A stretch of 64,000 nucleotides of DNA from Epiperipatus broadwayi (Eukaryota > Onychophora > Udeonychophora > Euonychophora > Peripatidae): positions 5,994,085-6,058,084 of the forward strand of contig JAQFVV010012396.1 of assembly GCA_028023455.1 (NCBI GenBank), read 5' to 3'. This document shows positions 47,771-59,128 of this stretch, one piece after another. The notes beneath the pieces are model-generated. The model was not told the origin of the DNA, did not search any database, and was given only the letters and a program-made list of their open reading frames with translations. Position numbers and translations under genes: made by a program. How positions within the stretch are numbered: the first letter of the stretch is position 1; each line of letters opens with the position of its first letter.

Positions 47771-48234
47771 ATATAAAGAAAGTAACAAACTTCCGGTCAT
47801 GTGCTTTTACAAATTTATGCACACTCGCCCTTGAGCGTCAGTTTAAAAAGCATAAGTGGTCCACTTAAGCTTAAATCTTATTATATAAGCCAACTTTTGC
47901 TCATCGTATTGAGATCAGGGCTTTAATCTATTGTGTGCATCAATTATAACTTCATGATAGAATTATATAAACTTATTCATTCTATAGCAGGTGGTTAAAA
48001 ATGAGATTCTATCTTTCCTACTACAGAATAAATAAATTTGTATAATTCATTTATTAAGTTATTATTCAAGCATACAATAGGTTAAAGTTCTGATTTCAGC
48101 ATGGTGAACAAAGGTTGGTTTATATAACAATAAGATTTAGGCATAAATGGTCCACTTGTGCTTTTTAAACTGTTCACAGGCAAGTGCTCATAAATTCATA
48201 AAAAACACATGACTGGAAGTTTGTTACCTTTATA
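47771..48234. mobile_element. Palindromic MITE-like element, about 464 bp
   Basis: The left outer arm (AAAGAAAGTAACAAACTTCC, GGTCATGTG, AAAGCATAAGTGGTCCACTT, AAGCTTAAATCTTATTATAT) has inverted partners on the right (ATATAACAATAAGATTTAGG, AAATGGTCCACTTGTGCTTT, GGAAGTTTGTTACCTTTAT). Pairing continues inwards to a centre near 48000. No frame is present. Arms of about 220 bp make it one of the longest foldback structures here. Confidence 0.7.
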
Positions 48235-49583
48235 ATCAATTTTATCTAATCATTTAAAATAATATAACTCTATGTTGTAATGAGATTAATCTAAGATGTT
48301 CGTATTATATGTTACCACAATTTGCAACTATCATTAGAAAGTCTGAGTCTTATTTGAGTAAAAACAAAAATAAGTTGAATTTTCAGTATTACAATGATAA
48401 ATCTTTTTTTTTATCTTATGGAAATATAGAATTCACATGGCTATATTATGCATTTTAGTGCTATAATTATTAAGATTTATAAAAAAAATTAATATTCATA
48501 TAGATAAAGATATCATAAACACTAGAAAAAGAATGTCAGGATTATTGACATTAAATAACAATTTTTTAAAAAAAAAAATTAAATGATAATTTGTTGATGG
48601 AATGGGTGCATACGGTATCAACATTTCTCGTTAGCTTTGTTCATTTATTATATTTAATCTTTTTGATTTAACAGTTTATCATTAGCAATCTGTTTGAATA
48701 TCTTTCAACCCTGTATGATATCTAAATTTCATTTTCCTCTGATCATTCTATTGTTATCAGTGTTATTTAGCTCAATAATAGAATTAATGCTGCAAGAATT
48801 ATATTGCAACATTCACAAAATACTATATCATTAACAATAGACAGAGTAAAAAATTTTTTCACAGATTTTACATATTTACCATATTTTACAACACATGACT
48901 GCTGAAAACGTTTTTCTGTGGTCTGGGGGAAATAAATGACAATAGCAAGATTGAGTTAAATATTCTATTGTAAAATTTTAAATTTGCTAAAACATTAAAA
49001 AAAAAAACAGGTATAAAATGATCAAAATTAAATATGCTCTATAATCATGGTTAGAATATAAAGATTCTGAGATGTTAATTTCTAGGATGTATAAAATTTT
49101 GAAGATTCTACACGTGCTAAATTCTATAGAAAAAGTAAGATTAAGTTGCTATGTATTAATTACATGACCAAGTGATAATTCATAATCATCATTAGTAGTA
49201 GTTATCATTACTTTCCATCTTATTCCAGCATTCAATAATATAATTATGTCATAAATTTTAATGAGCCTATTTTGCCAATGATACAGAAGTTCAATTAATT
49301 TTGGCATGTTTATTTTTAATAAGACAACTTAAAGCATGGAATTCTAATGAATTATTTTTAATCAACCATATGTTTTCATTAACAATGTTTCCATGTAGGT
49401 TCAGTCCTGAAATTCTAACATGTTTATTTTTCTAAATTAAAACAAACAAATTATTATCATTTATAATCAACTTTATTATTAACTAGAGCAATCCTTAATT
49501 CTTTATCAGTTTATATATTTCTAGAGTAATTTTGGGTAATGCCCAACACATCACAGATTTATACTTTTTTATATATATATATC
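48235..49583. other. AT-rich spacer
   Basis: No gene or repeat recognised apart from low-complexity A and T runs. Confidence 0.5.
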
Positions 49584-50725
49584 AATGTAAAAAATATTAA
49601 AACAGAGTTTAAATATTAAAAATTTTAATCAAGATTTATTATATCAAGAATACTTTCAACACTTTCATGTCATATTCAGAGTTAGTCTGCTGAGAACATT
49701 AATTTTTTGCTGACTTGAATGCTATTTGATTTTTTTTTTTCATTTTGTATAATGAAGCACATCTCTTTTATTATATGTTTGTTATCATTTCTTTCTTTGC
49801 ACATAATTTTAACAACACTCAGATCACAACTATTGCCATGCTCTGTTTTATGAATATGAAAGATCTATGAATTAACAGCTTTGAACCTTATCTTAGATTT
49901 TTTTATACACTAATGAATGTTGGATAATTCTAGTTCTAAGATTTTCTCTAGAATAGCCCGACATTCATTAATGTATAAAAAATCTAAGATATAAGTCCAA
50001 AGCTGTTAATTCATCAGTCTTTCATAATCATGCAAGAGAGCATGGCCATAGTTGTTATCAGAGTGTTGTTAAAATTATGTGTAAAGAAATAAATGATCAC
50101 AAGCATAAAATAAAAAAGGCATGGTTCATTACACAAAATAAATATGTAATAAATTAAAAATCAAATAGTATTCAAATCAGCAAAAAATTAATGTTCTCAG
50201 TAGACTAACCATGAATATGATGCAAAAGCATTGAAAGTATACTTGATATAATACACCTTACTAAAATTTTTGTTTCTCATCTGATCCTTCATGTCAGGCA
50301 TGGGTGGGGCGATTTCTAGCTAAATTTCTAGAAATATGCCGTTCCATGGCCGCACCCAAGCCTTTAAGCATTCTTTCTCAAATAAATCCTAGAAAGTTTG
50401 TTAACTCGGAGTTAAGTCTTGTTTCTATGCTAAAAGGTAGACTGTTAATTCGGAGTTAAGTCTTCTTTCTACGATAAAATCTAGAAAGAGTGTTAACTCG
50501 GCTTAGCGGCTAACGGTGTGGCTTTTTCCGATACTAAAAGCAGAGGAAAATGCCATAGTTGTTTGTGTCACACACTATATTGAAATGCTGTGTTATGTAT
50601 TTGATGTAACAATATCGTACGAGGGTGTGTTAATTTGATCATGTCAAAAGTATTTAAATTTTCATTGGGGCCTTTTTTTAAGATGAATTGATGTACTGTT
50701 ACCTTTTAACAATTTAAACAGTGTC

Positions 50726-51207
50726 ATGATTGTTCTTCGTAAAGCTATAAGCCTCCTAAATTCTCGATTAGGGTGGGGTAGCGTAAAATTTTTAAACGAT
50801 CACGCTTCGAGTCACGTTTTAGCGAGAAATTTTCTGAGACCAAGAAGATGGCTAATTCAAACAACAGAAAAACTTGAAAAGAAGGGAATTGCCAGACACG
50901 GAAGCCGGTGCTGGAATATTTCTACAACAGAAAAAAAAAACATCCTGCTGCTGAAAGAAAAGATTGGATTGTGTGGCAAATATATGCAGATTTGAGATCC
51001 AAAAACATCTTTCGACTTTCATTTGTAAGTTTCGTTGTGGCTGACGGAAATGTTCACTTCGTAAAGGCAAGCTTGTTTGAGGGATTCCAAATGGCCTTTA
51101 TCAAAAATAAAAGAAGTAACTTCAATTTTTATTTTAAACGTACATCCCTTCTTCTCCCAATAATTGTTGTCGTCGGCAATCAAATGTCAAATAAAAGAAA
51201 TAACTAA
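50726..51207 (+). other. Exon-like segment inside the TIR transposon, unrecognised
   Basis: Two overlapping plus frames (50726-50995, 89 codons; 50908-51207, 99 codons) cover a stretch whose base composition differs from the AT-rich surroundings. A consensus donor-like GTAAGT follows TTTCATTT near 51026. Neither frame matches a family I know. It may be a remnant transposase exon or a captured host fragment; the frames disagree across 50908-50995, so at most one can be real. Confidence 0.3.
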
Positions 51208-52925
51208 ATTTTTTATTTAAACATAGCCCAAAAAACCCTTCTTCTCCCAATAATTGTTGTCATCGGCAATCAGACGGTCAAATAAAAGGAATGTCATTAA
51301 TTATTCTTTAATCATATAGAAAAAAAACCCTCCTACTAATTGTTGTCGACAATCAAATGTAAACCAATCAAAGTAAGACCTTAAATTATTAGTTAAACAT
51401 AACCTAAATTACTATTTGAACATGTACCGAAAAAGAACCGCTCTTGTCAATCAAAATTAAAGAAACAACAACTATTATTGCCCATTGTCAAACCGAATAT
51501 TATTTTGGAAAACGTAAATAATTTATAAACAAAAAAAAAAGAAATTCAAATCGGTTGTCAATCAAATGATAACCGATAAAAGTCACTTCAATTTTTTATT
51601 TAAACATCCACACAAACAAAAAATAAAACGCAAAACCCTTTCTCCCAATAATTGTTGTCAGCAATCAAATGTAAAAAATAAAAGTAACGTACAATTATTC
51701 TTTAATCGTACACAAAAACACCCCTCCCACTAATTGTTGTCGGCAATCAAATGTAAAGTACTAAAAGTAAGGTAAATCAATTATTTTTTAAACGTAACCC
51801 AAATTACTATTTGAACATACACCAAAAAAGACCCGCTCTTATCAATAAAAATGAAAGAAACAACAACTATTATTGTCCCATTGTCAAAAATATTAGGTTT
51901 TAGGGAAACCAAAGCCATAATTTATAAACGAAAAAAAAAAAAAAAGGAAAATAGGTTGTCAATCAAATGTAACCGATAAAAGTAACTTCAATTTTGATTT
52001 AAACATACACAAAAAAAACAACCCCTTTTTCCCAATAATTGTTGTCGGCAATCAAATGTAAAATAAAAGGAAGGTAAATTAGTATTTAATCATCACCCCA
52101 AAACACCCACCCCTCTCACTAATTATTGTCAGCTATCAAATGTACACCACCACTAAAAGTAATGTAAACTACTATTTTTTAAACGGTTACACCCCTTCTC
52201 CCAATAATTGTTGTCTACAATCCTACACACAAAAAAACACCCCTTCTCCCAATAATTAGTGTCGGCAATCAAAGTAAGACCGTAACTTATTATTTAAACG
52301 TAACCCAAATTACTATTTGAACCTACACTAAAAAACCCCCTCTTCTCAATAAAAATTAAACAAACCACAATTATTATTGTCCCATTGTCAAAATATTTAT
52401 TTGTAGAACCAAAACCATAATTTATAAATGAAAGGAAGTCAAATCGGTTGTCAATCAAATGTAAAACGATAAAAGTAATGGTTTTAATTTTTATTTAAAC
52501 ATACACACACACAAAAAAAAAAAACCACTTCTCCCAATAATTGTTGTCGGCAATCAAATGTAAACCTATAAAAGTAACGTAAATTATTATTTAATCGTAC
52601 ACAAAAACACCCCTCCCACTAGTTGTTGTCGGAAATCAAATGGAAACCTATCAAAGTAACGTCAATTATTATTTAAAGATCCATCAAAAAAAAAACCTGT
52701 TCTCTCTTAAATTTTGGCAATCCAATTTTACAAAAACAGTAATACTATTTTAAAAAAAAACACAAATTACTATTTGAACACACACTAAAAAAGAGCCTCT
52801 TGTCAATAAAAATTAAAAAAAAAAAAAACAACTATTATTATCCCATCGTCAAAAATATTATTTGGGAAAAATAATTCAGAAACGAAAGAAAGTAAACTTT
52901 GTAAACAAACAAAAAAAAAAGTCAA
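51110..52925. repeat. Higher-order tandem repeat array inside the TIR transposon
   Basis: A short unit with AATTGTTGTCGGCAATCAAA followed by AAAAGTAACGT-like sequence recurs many times. It alternates with a distinct unit that includes TTACTATTTGAACATACAC, CAACAACTATTATTG and CGGTTGTCAATCAAATG. The ACTATTTGAAC landmark occurs at about 51411, 51805, 52312 and 52769, giving a higher-order period of about 390-510 bp. Divergence and indels among units are marked. No coding. Confidence 0.7.
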
Positions 52926-53042
52926 TATTAATAGAGAATCGCTAGCCCGGGAACGTTATATTAATGTGTTTTTGATTAGAAATCGCGTCACCGCGGCTGA
53001 CACGAAGGATCAGATGAACTCTGTTTTAGTATTTTTACATTA

Positions 53043-54293
53043 ATAGTTATAATAACAGAATATCAAAATAGAATGTATATATAAATATTGAAATGAATGT
53101 TTTCATGGGTAAACGGTGTTTTATGAAACATGTTTTCGGGAATAACCATGTTTAATAAAATGAAACTAAAATAAATATACTGACATTTCAATAAGATATC
53201 ACTTATCCTCAACTGCTTGAAAAAAATATGGTAATAATCACATGATTGTAGTAGATGGAATTGTATCATGTGGTTGTATTAGGTAGTTGTTGAATAGTTG
53301 GATTTATATTTGGCAGTATTTTTTATATTCATTTGCATTAAGAAACTCTTCCAAATAGTTGGTAATTTAATTGTTTTCTCATATTTATTAATGTAATTTA
53401 TTTTTTTTAATATTTGTATACCTTCTTTAAATACTCTTTGATTATGATTATTGCATATGAAGATTAATATTTAGCCATATTGAAAGAGACTTTATTTGAT
53501 TTGAAGTTTACTTTAAATAAGACCACTTGTCAGATTTGCCATTTCCATAAGGTATGATTACTATATGTACATTATTATTCTATGTATCCTAAATTGTTTG
53601 ATATAAAGATGGCACATTGATATGAATAGCATTTAAAGTTTGTCATTTTATTACATATATAGTTTGAATTGCTATATTTATTAGTTATTACACATTTGAT
53701 ATTAGATTATTATTTCACAATGATTTTAAAATGAATGGAAATTACTTCTACTTTATAAAATTTAATGGTTAGTCATGTTGGAAGAGATTATTACTACTAT
53801 ACCATTCAAAAACATATTTCCATCAAACAAAACTCAGAATCTGAGCAAAAGTATCTTGAATCCAGCCATGCCTGAGATACACAGGTCAGGAGCAATCATG
53901 GATTCTAACCTATTTGCCCATTCCCCAAATCTTTAACACTATGAAGAACATCTCAGGTGATGCAGATGAATTTAATTCATTCCAGTCCCGGAGACACAAT
54001 GGAGAAACATAAAATCTAAAATATAGTGATGATGAACCTGCTCATATGTGTGTGAGACCTCAAGTGGCCGAATATAAGAGATATTAATAATAGAATATTA
54101 TATTTAGTTTTCAATAACATAGTAATTTGATAAACAAATAACGAATTTGAACACTTGCATGTTAAATAAATGTATTTAATGATTATATAAAGGATTATTC
54201 TAAATCTACATTATTTACAGAGTTCATGCTAGAACAGTTTCCTTATGATATCATCAGTGATCATTATGGGATGTCACACTAATATATATATAT
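53043..54293. other. Spacer, no gene seen
   Basis: The part at about 53790-54070 is noticeably less AT-rich (for example AGTCCCGGAGACACAATGG) but has no readable frame. It could be an old repeat. Confidence 0.45.
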
Positions 54294-57200
54294 TGTAGCC
54301 TTTGGTTTATTTCATCTATAAACCAATTGTAAGAAAATGAAACTAATTATAGGCAAAAAAAAAAATTTTTAAATGTAAGAAAAGTTAAAAAGTTTTATTT
54401 GATAAATAAAATAGCTCAAAAGTAACATCTATAAAGATACAGTTTGTGTTTGTATAAAATATAGCTAGCATTATTTAATGCAGGGGGGATGATTGATTTT
54501 TTTGTACGCTGCTATAATAATTTACGAATATGACAATTGAGAAATAAATATTTATATGGCTAAGATAAAGTCTTTATGAATTTTAATATCTATTACTAAA
54601 AAGTTGGTGAGAATTGAAATTGAATTAATTATCAGTGGCTTTAGTTTGACAGTTTCTTTTCAAGAGAATAGGCTTAAAATTATAAGAAACTATAATTGAT
54701 ATTATGCTTGTAATTATAAGAAATTATAGTGGATATTTTGTGTTCATGTAGTCTGAATAAGCAGTTTTTTATTGAATGTTCTGCATATGTATGTGTGTGT
54801 GATACAGATATATGGGTTTAATTTTTTTTCTTTCCTTTATAGAAATTGACATAATTTTCTATATTATTTCATGATAAGTGTGGAAAAAGGAAAAATAAAT
54901 GAATCTGTTCTAATTTATTATTTCTAACTCAAAAATGTAAATCTAAATAAGAAATTATTTAAGTAAAAAGAGTGTAACATTTGTTTTACCAAAAAGTGTC
55001 AGTAAGCTTATCTTTTGATTAGATTTTCTTTTGATTGCTTTTCCATAAATTAACCGATAATGTGTTAACCAAAAGATATGGTTTAAGATAAGAAAAATTG
55101 TCAAAATTAACAAGTAAGAAATAGTTCAATTGTTCATTCTGAGATGGAGTCTTGATTAAGAATTGGGAGGAACCACCTGGAAAGAGAAGGGTTAACAGAT
55201 GTTTTTCTTCCCCCTCCTTGTGAATATAAAAAGGGGGGAAAGAGTGAATCAGGGGAACTTTTGCTAATTCAGAATGAGAAAACAGAACTTTTGCTGATTC
55301 AGAACCAACTGGCTAACTAAAATTAATTTATCCTGAAGGTTTCTCCAGATTTTTTTTTAATTTTCTTTCTCAGAGTTTAATAAGGTGTTTAAGTTTACAG
55401 TATAACCAAAATATGAATTTCTAATTCATATATAAGTGGTGCACATTTTTTACTTCCTCAAGTCAATTATGAGGAAATCAACTTTTAATAAGATATTCTA
55501 TGCTGAATATCACAACCTGTCTATTTGGCTTAATAAAATTTCATGTAAGGAGAGAACTATCAAACTTTTGTATGATGTTGAAAGACCAAGTCATATTGCA
55601 ATAATTATTTGGCTGGTTAAAATTCGTTTGAAGAAACCGCAGCAAATCTCTGTATGATGTTTAAGAGCTAATTTGTGTTTGAGAATTCGAATCTACTTGT
55701 CTATAATTTGAGCCTTAAAAATGGAAAAGAAGAAAAAGAAACAAATAAATTCAAACCCAGGAAAAGACATCAAAATAGAAGGTAGTCAACAGAACTCTTT
55801 TAAAATTTACTAATTATCCTGTAGCTACATTTTGATTTAAAATAACTGTCTCTGTTTTTATATATTTTGATTCAAATAACTGCCTGTGCGTTTTTATATA
55901 CATTTGATTAAAAATAGCTATCTGAGCTGTGCCTCTATATAGCTATCTCCAAATAAAGTGAACTGAATGCAATCAAAGAAAAAGACATTGGAAAGAGACT
56001 ATCGTAATGTTTGATATTTATTCTTTATTTTATTTCGTTTATATAATATGTCATTTTTTTTTCATTTTGTTTATATATGTCGCATGTCTAACCACTAGAT
56101 TATCTTAATTTAATAATTTTGCTTTTTATTTATGTTTTAAAATGTTTAAAGGAAAGAACGGAAAATGATTTTGATCCCATTGAAGTATAAATGCTTATGT
56201 AAATTTTAAAAAAAATGAAAAGAGAGAAATGATATAAAATATTTTTTTTTATTCTTAACAAAATTTTAAGTTTGTGCCTAATATTAGATATGAAGAGTGA
56301 TATGGATGGTCATGTGAAAAACTATAATTATGCTATAAGTGTTGATGATCTGTTATTAATAGAAATATTGGGTGTATGTTGTTGGCTTGACTGTTTAAAA
56401 TTGAAATAATTCATATATGTTTTGATTCGGGATCTGGTTAGTCTTTGTCATTTATTTAGACTGTAATTGATGTTTGTGTGGGCACTGAGGTAAAGTATTC
56501 TACCACCCCATAAATGGGAAATGGCTGTCTTATGATTTATTTACCATGACAGTAGCAGATGATTAATTTTCACTCCATTTATTTTAAGATAGGGAATTAT
56601 TGATAAAGTTACTGTTCAAATTGTAGAAAATGTTTTGCATGCCAATATAGAGAGTAAGTGTATAGGCAAGAGCTCTTCACATGATTCTAGATCTTAAGAA
56701 AAGATCTCTCTCTGGCTCAAGCAAACAGTTGAGGTTGGGAGTTGTTGTTGTTTTTTTTTAATTTCCCTTACCAAGACACTGCTGTGTGCACGTTATAAAA
56801 TACTGCATGGTTGTGAAGGATATGAAGAGTGTTTTCTTATATGGGACAGAATAAAAGTTGCCCTAACGGGATAAGAATTCAGTCAGATGTATATGTATGA
56901 TGGGGAATGACAAAGATTTTAATTTGGAAGCTAACCGATCTGTGTTGATTTTTGTGAATGATGGTAAATTGAGGGTCGTCAAGCTGGATCGACATACTGA
57001 CCTATCAAGATATATACGGTCGAAAATGTAAAGATCTGACAGACATAAACGTAAAAGTGTGGGGTTTTTTTAATTTAAACCCATTTGCAAGATCAGTAGC
57101 AGATTTTTCATGGCATATCATCCTTCTTCATAAGAAATGTAAAAGTTATTGCTTGATGAAATGATTTAGAAATTTATGATTATTTAACATAGCTAGTTAG

Positions 57201-59128
57201 AATAATCGAAACGAATAAATTATTTTGGAATAGTCCAATTAATAATGTTTGCAATAAAAGAGGAGTATGGATTTATAGGTTTTCTTCTCTCTCAAGATAT
57301 AGGTTGTCTTAAAGTTAAAAAAAAAAATACGGAATTCTGATTCCGTGCGTAAGCGTTTGTGTTTGTTTATTATTATTAATTATTTATTTGATAAATAAAT
57401 GGGTCAAAACAATCAATAAGTCATTCGGAAAATTAGTTAATTTAAACATGTATTCGAACTGTAGTCTTTAGTAGATCTGAATCATATATTTGAGTGTAAC
57501 AATATTATAGTTAAGTGGTTTTATTTTTATTTTCATCATTTTTGTTAATGTAATAAAAATTTAGTATTATTATAAAATTACATTGCGTCTTGTGTTTTGA
57601 TGTTTCAAATATCTCCAGAATCTACATCCAGCACCTATATCTAAAGTAATATTAGTTCATATTTAAATTTAATTACTCATTTTATATTGATAAGTGATTC
57701 CATGATTAATTTATAGTATTAATTTTTATATTGATTATTTCCATATTCGATTCACATAATTCATTTTATATTGATAATTTATTTCCATGATTGATTTGCA
57801 GTAGTCATTATTATATTGTTTCCATATTTGATTCACATAATTCATTTTTGTATAAGTCGCTTTTATATAATTCATTTTCACATAATTTATTTTCATAGTT
57901 AATTTGCATAATCTAATTTTATGATTTATTTCCGTGTTTTACTTTCATAAGTAATTTTTGGATCGATTTATATGATTAATGTCCATGTTTTACTTCCATA
58001 GTTTACTTTGGCAAAATATAATAGGTTTAAAATTAGTAGTTAAATTTGGTCAAGCAGATTATATAATATAAAATAAAATTACAGGGAATAGTTAATTTAA
58101 GTTTAATAAATTTAATCATTTGGTTCGTTGTAATGTTGTGAATATTGAAAGCAGACATAAAATCCCTTTCCTCCTCTCGGTGTTTAGAGTGATCCCCACT
58201 AGTAAACTCGTATTAAAATTTATTTTAACATATATGGGATCATATCCATTACAATGTAATCGCTTATAAGGGCACCTCTTGGCAGATCTAGACCTTGAGA
58301 AAGAGCAGTTCGATTATTAGTCTAAGAGCTAGTTTGGAAGTCAAGTAGCATATTATAATAAAATTATTATACTATTATTAAAATAGGAATCATGAATTGA
58401 TAGTTGATCGAAAGATATGTGTGTGTTTAGAGAAATAAGATTAGGGATTCTCAGATTAGAGAACATAACACAGACATTTCGTGTTATATAATTGTAGCTA
58501 TTAAATTGATGGATGCTGAGAACGAAAAATAAAGTAATAGAATTAAATGGGGAGGATTTATTTAAGATAATTTTTATCTTGTATTAAATTAAATAATAAT
58601 TTTATAATATGAGCATAAATTATGAGTTCTCTGCATCAATTACTGATTTATTTCCAGTCATATATAAATGAGAAATGTATATATTTTTCGTAGTTATCAC
58701 TCGAGATCAGATATTTATAATAAAGTTGAGGAAGAAAGTTATTACATTATTATGAATTTAATAACATATTTTATCATGAAATATTTACATGACTAATGCT
58801 AGGTTTGAAATTAAGACCACATAGATTGAATGGTTTTATCAATATTATTATTTTTTGAAAGACAATTTAGTTACTTTTTCCATTATCTTCTATAGTCTTA
58901 AATGTGTCTAATGATGATGATCGCTGGTGGGTATTATGATTTATAGTTGCAATTTGGCACCCGGGTATACTTGATCTTATTGTTAATATTAATAGATAAA
59001 CACACTAGCCATCCCTTGTTTGATCCTAAAAGTTAGTATTAAATTCAATTGATTAGCTACTTGAAATAAATGAGAGTTTGTTGAAGTTAAATAAGTTAAA
59101 GATTGCACTGAGGAAAGTTGAGGTTAAA
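54294..59128. mobile_element. Long TG...CA element C (4.8 kb), homologue of element A
   Basis: It starts TGTAGCCTTTGG after a TA run and ends GAGGTTAAA before ATATATACATA, so its tips are those of element A with one base changed at each end. The order of shared blocks follows element A throughout, with many substitutions and indels. A TATA-box-like ATATAAAAAGG lies near 55225. The palindrome seen in element A at 25300-25490 was not recognised at the corresponding place. No long frame. As for A, a very long solo LTR is the favoured but unproven reading. Confidence 0.6.
55222..55236 (+). promoter_or_regulatory. TATA-box-like site in element C
   Basis: GAATATAAAAAGGGGG occupies the position that corresponds to CTTATAAAAGAG in element A. 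It is followed by GAATCAGGGGAAC-type sequence and, in both copies, by repeats of TTGCTAATTC. Confidence 0.4.

Larger units (their letters stand above)
50277..53012. mobile_element. TIR DNA transposon, about 2.7 kb, nested in the palindrome
   Basis: It begins TCATCTGATCCTTCATGTCA. The reverse complement from the other end begins TCATCTGATCCTTCGTGTCA, with similarity continuing to CGATTTCTA about 43 bases in. Subterminal repeats TTAACTCGGAGTTAAGTCTT occur twice near 50402 and 50447, with related TTAACTCGGCTTAG near 50492. No target-site duplication is obvious at the junctions. The interior holds a short GC-richer segment with two overlapping frames and a large tandem array. No known transposase motif was recognised, so the superfamily is open. 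Confidence 0.7.
49584..53042. mobile_element. Long palindromic element, right arm split by a 2.7-kb transposon
   Basis: The left arm (49584-49930) and right arm are inverted copies around a centre near 49940. Examples are ACAGCTTTGAACCTTATC against ATAAGTCCAAAGCTGT, and GTCTGCTGAGAACATTAATT against AATTAATGTTCTCAGTAGAC. The right arm is colinear up to about 50276 and resumes at about 53011 with AACTCTGTTTTAGTATTTTT, which matches the outer left arm (AATATTAAAACAGAGTTTAA inverted). The intervening DNA is therefore a later insertion. Without it the element is about 720 bp. Confidence 0.7.

Noticed and set aside
51110-52925. Resemblance to a CRISPR array (regular short repeats)
   Set aside because: The repeats are diverged, vary in length, run into each other as higher-order units and have no unique spacers of constant size; the setting is an animal transposon.
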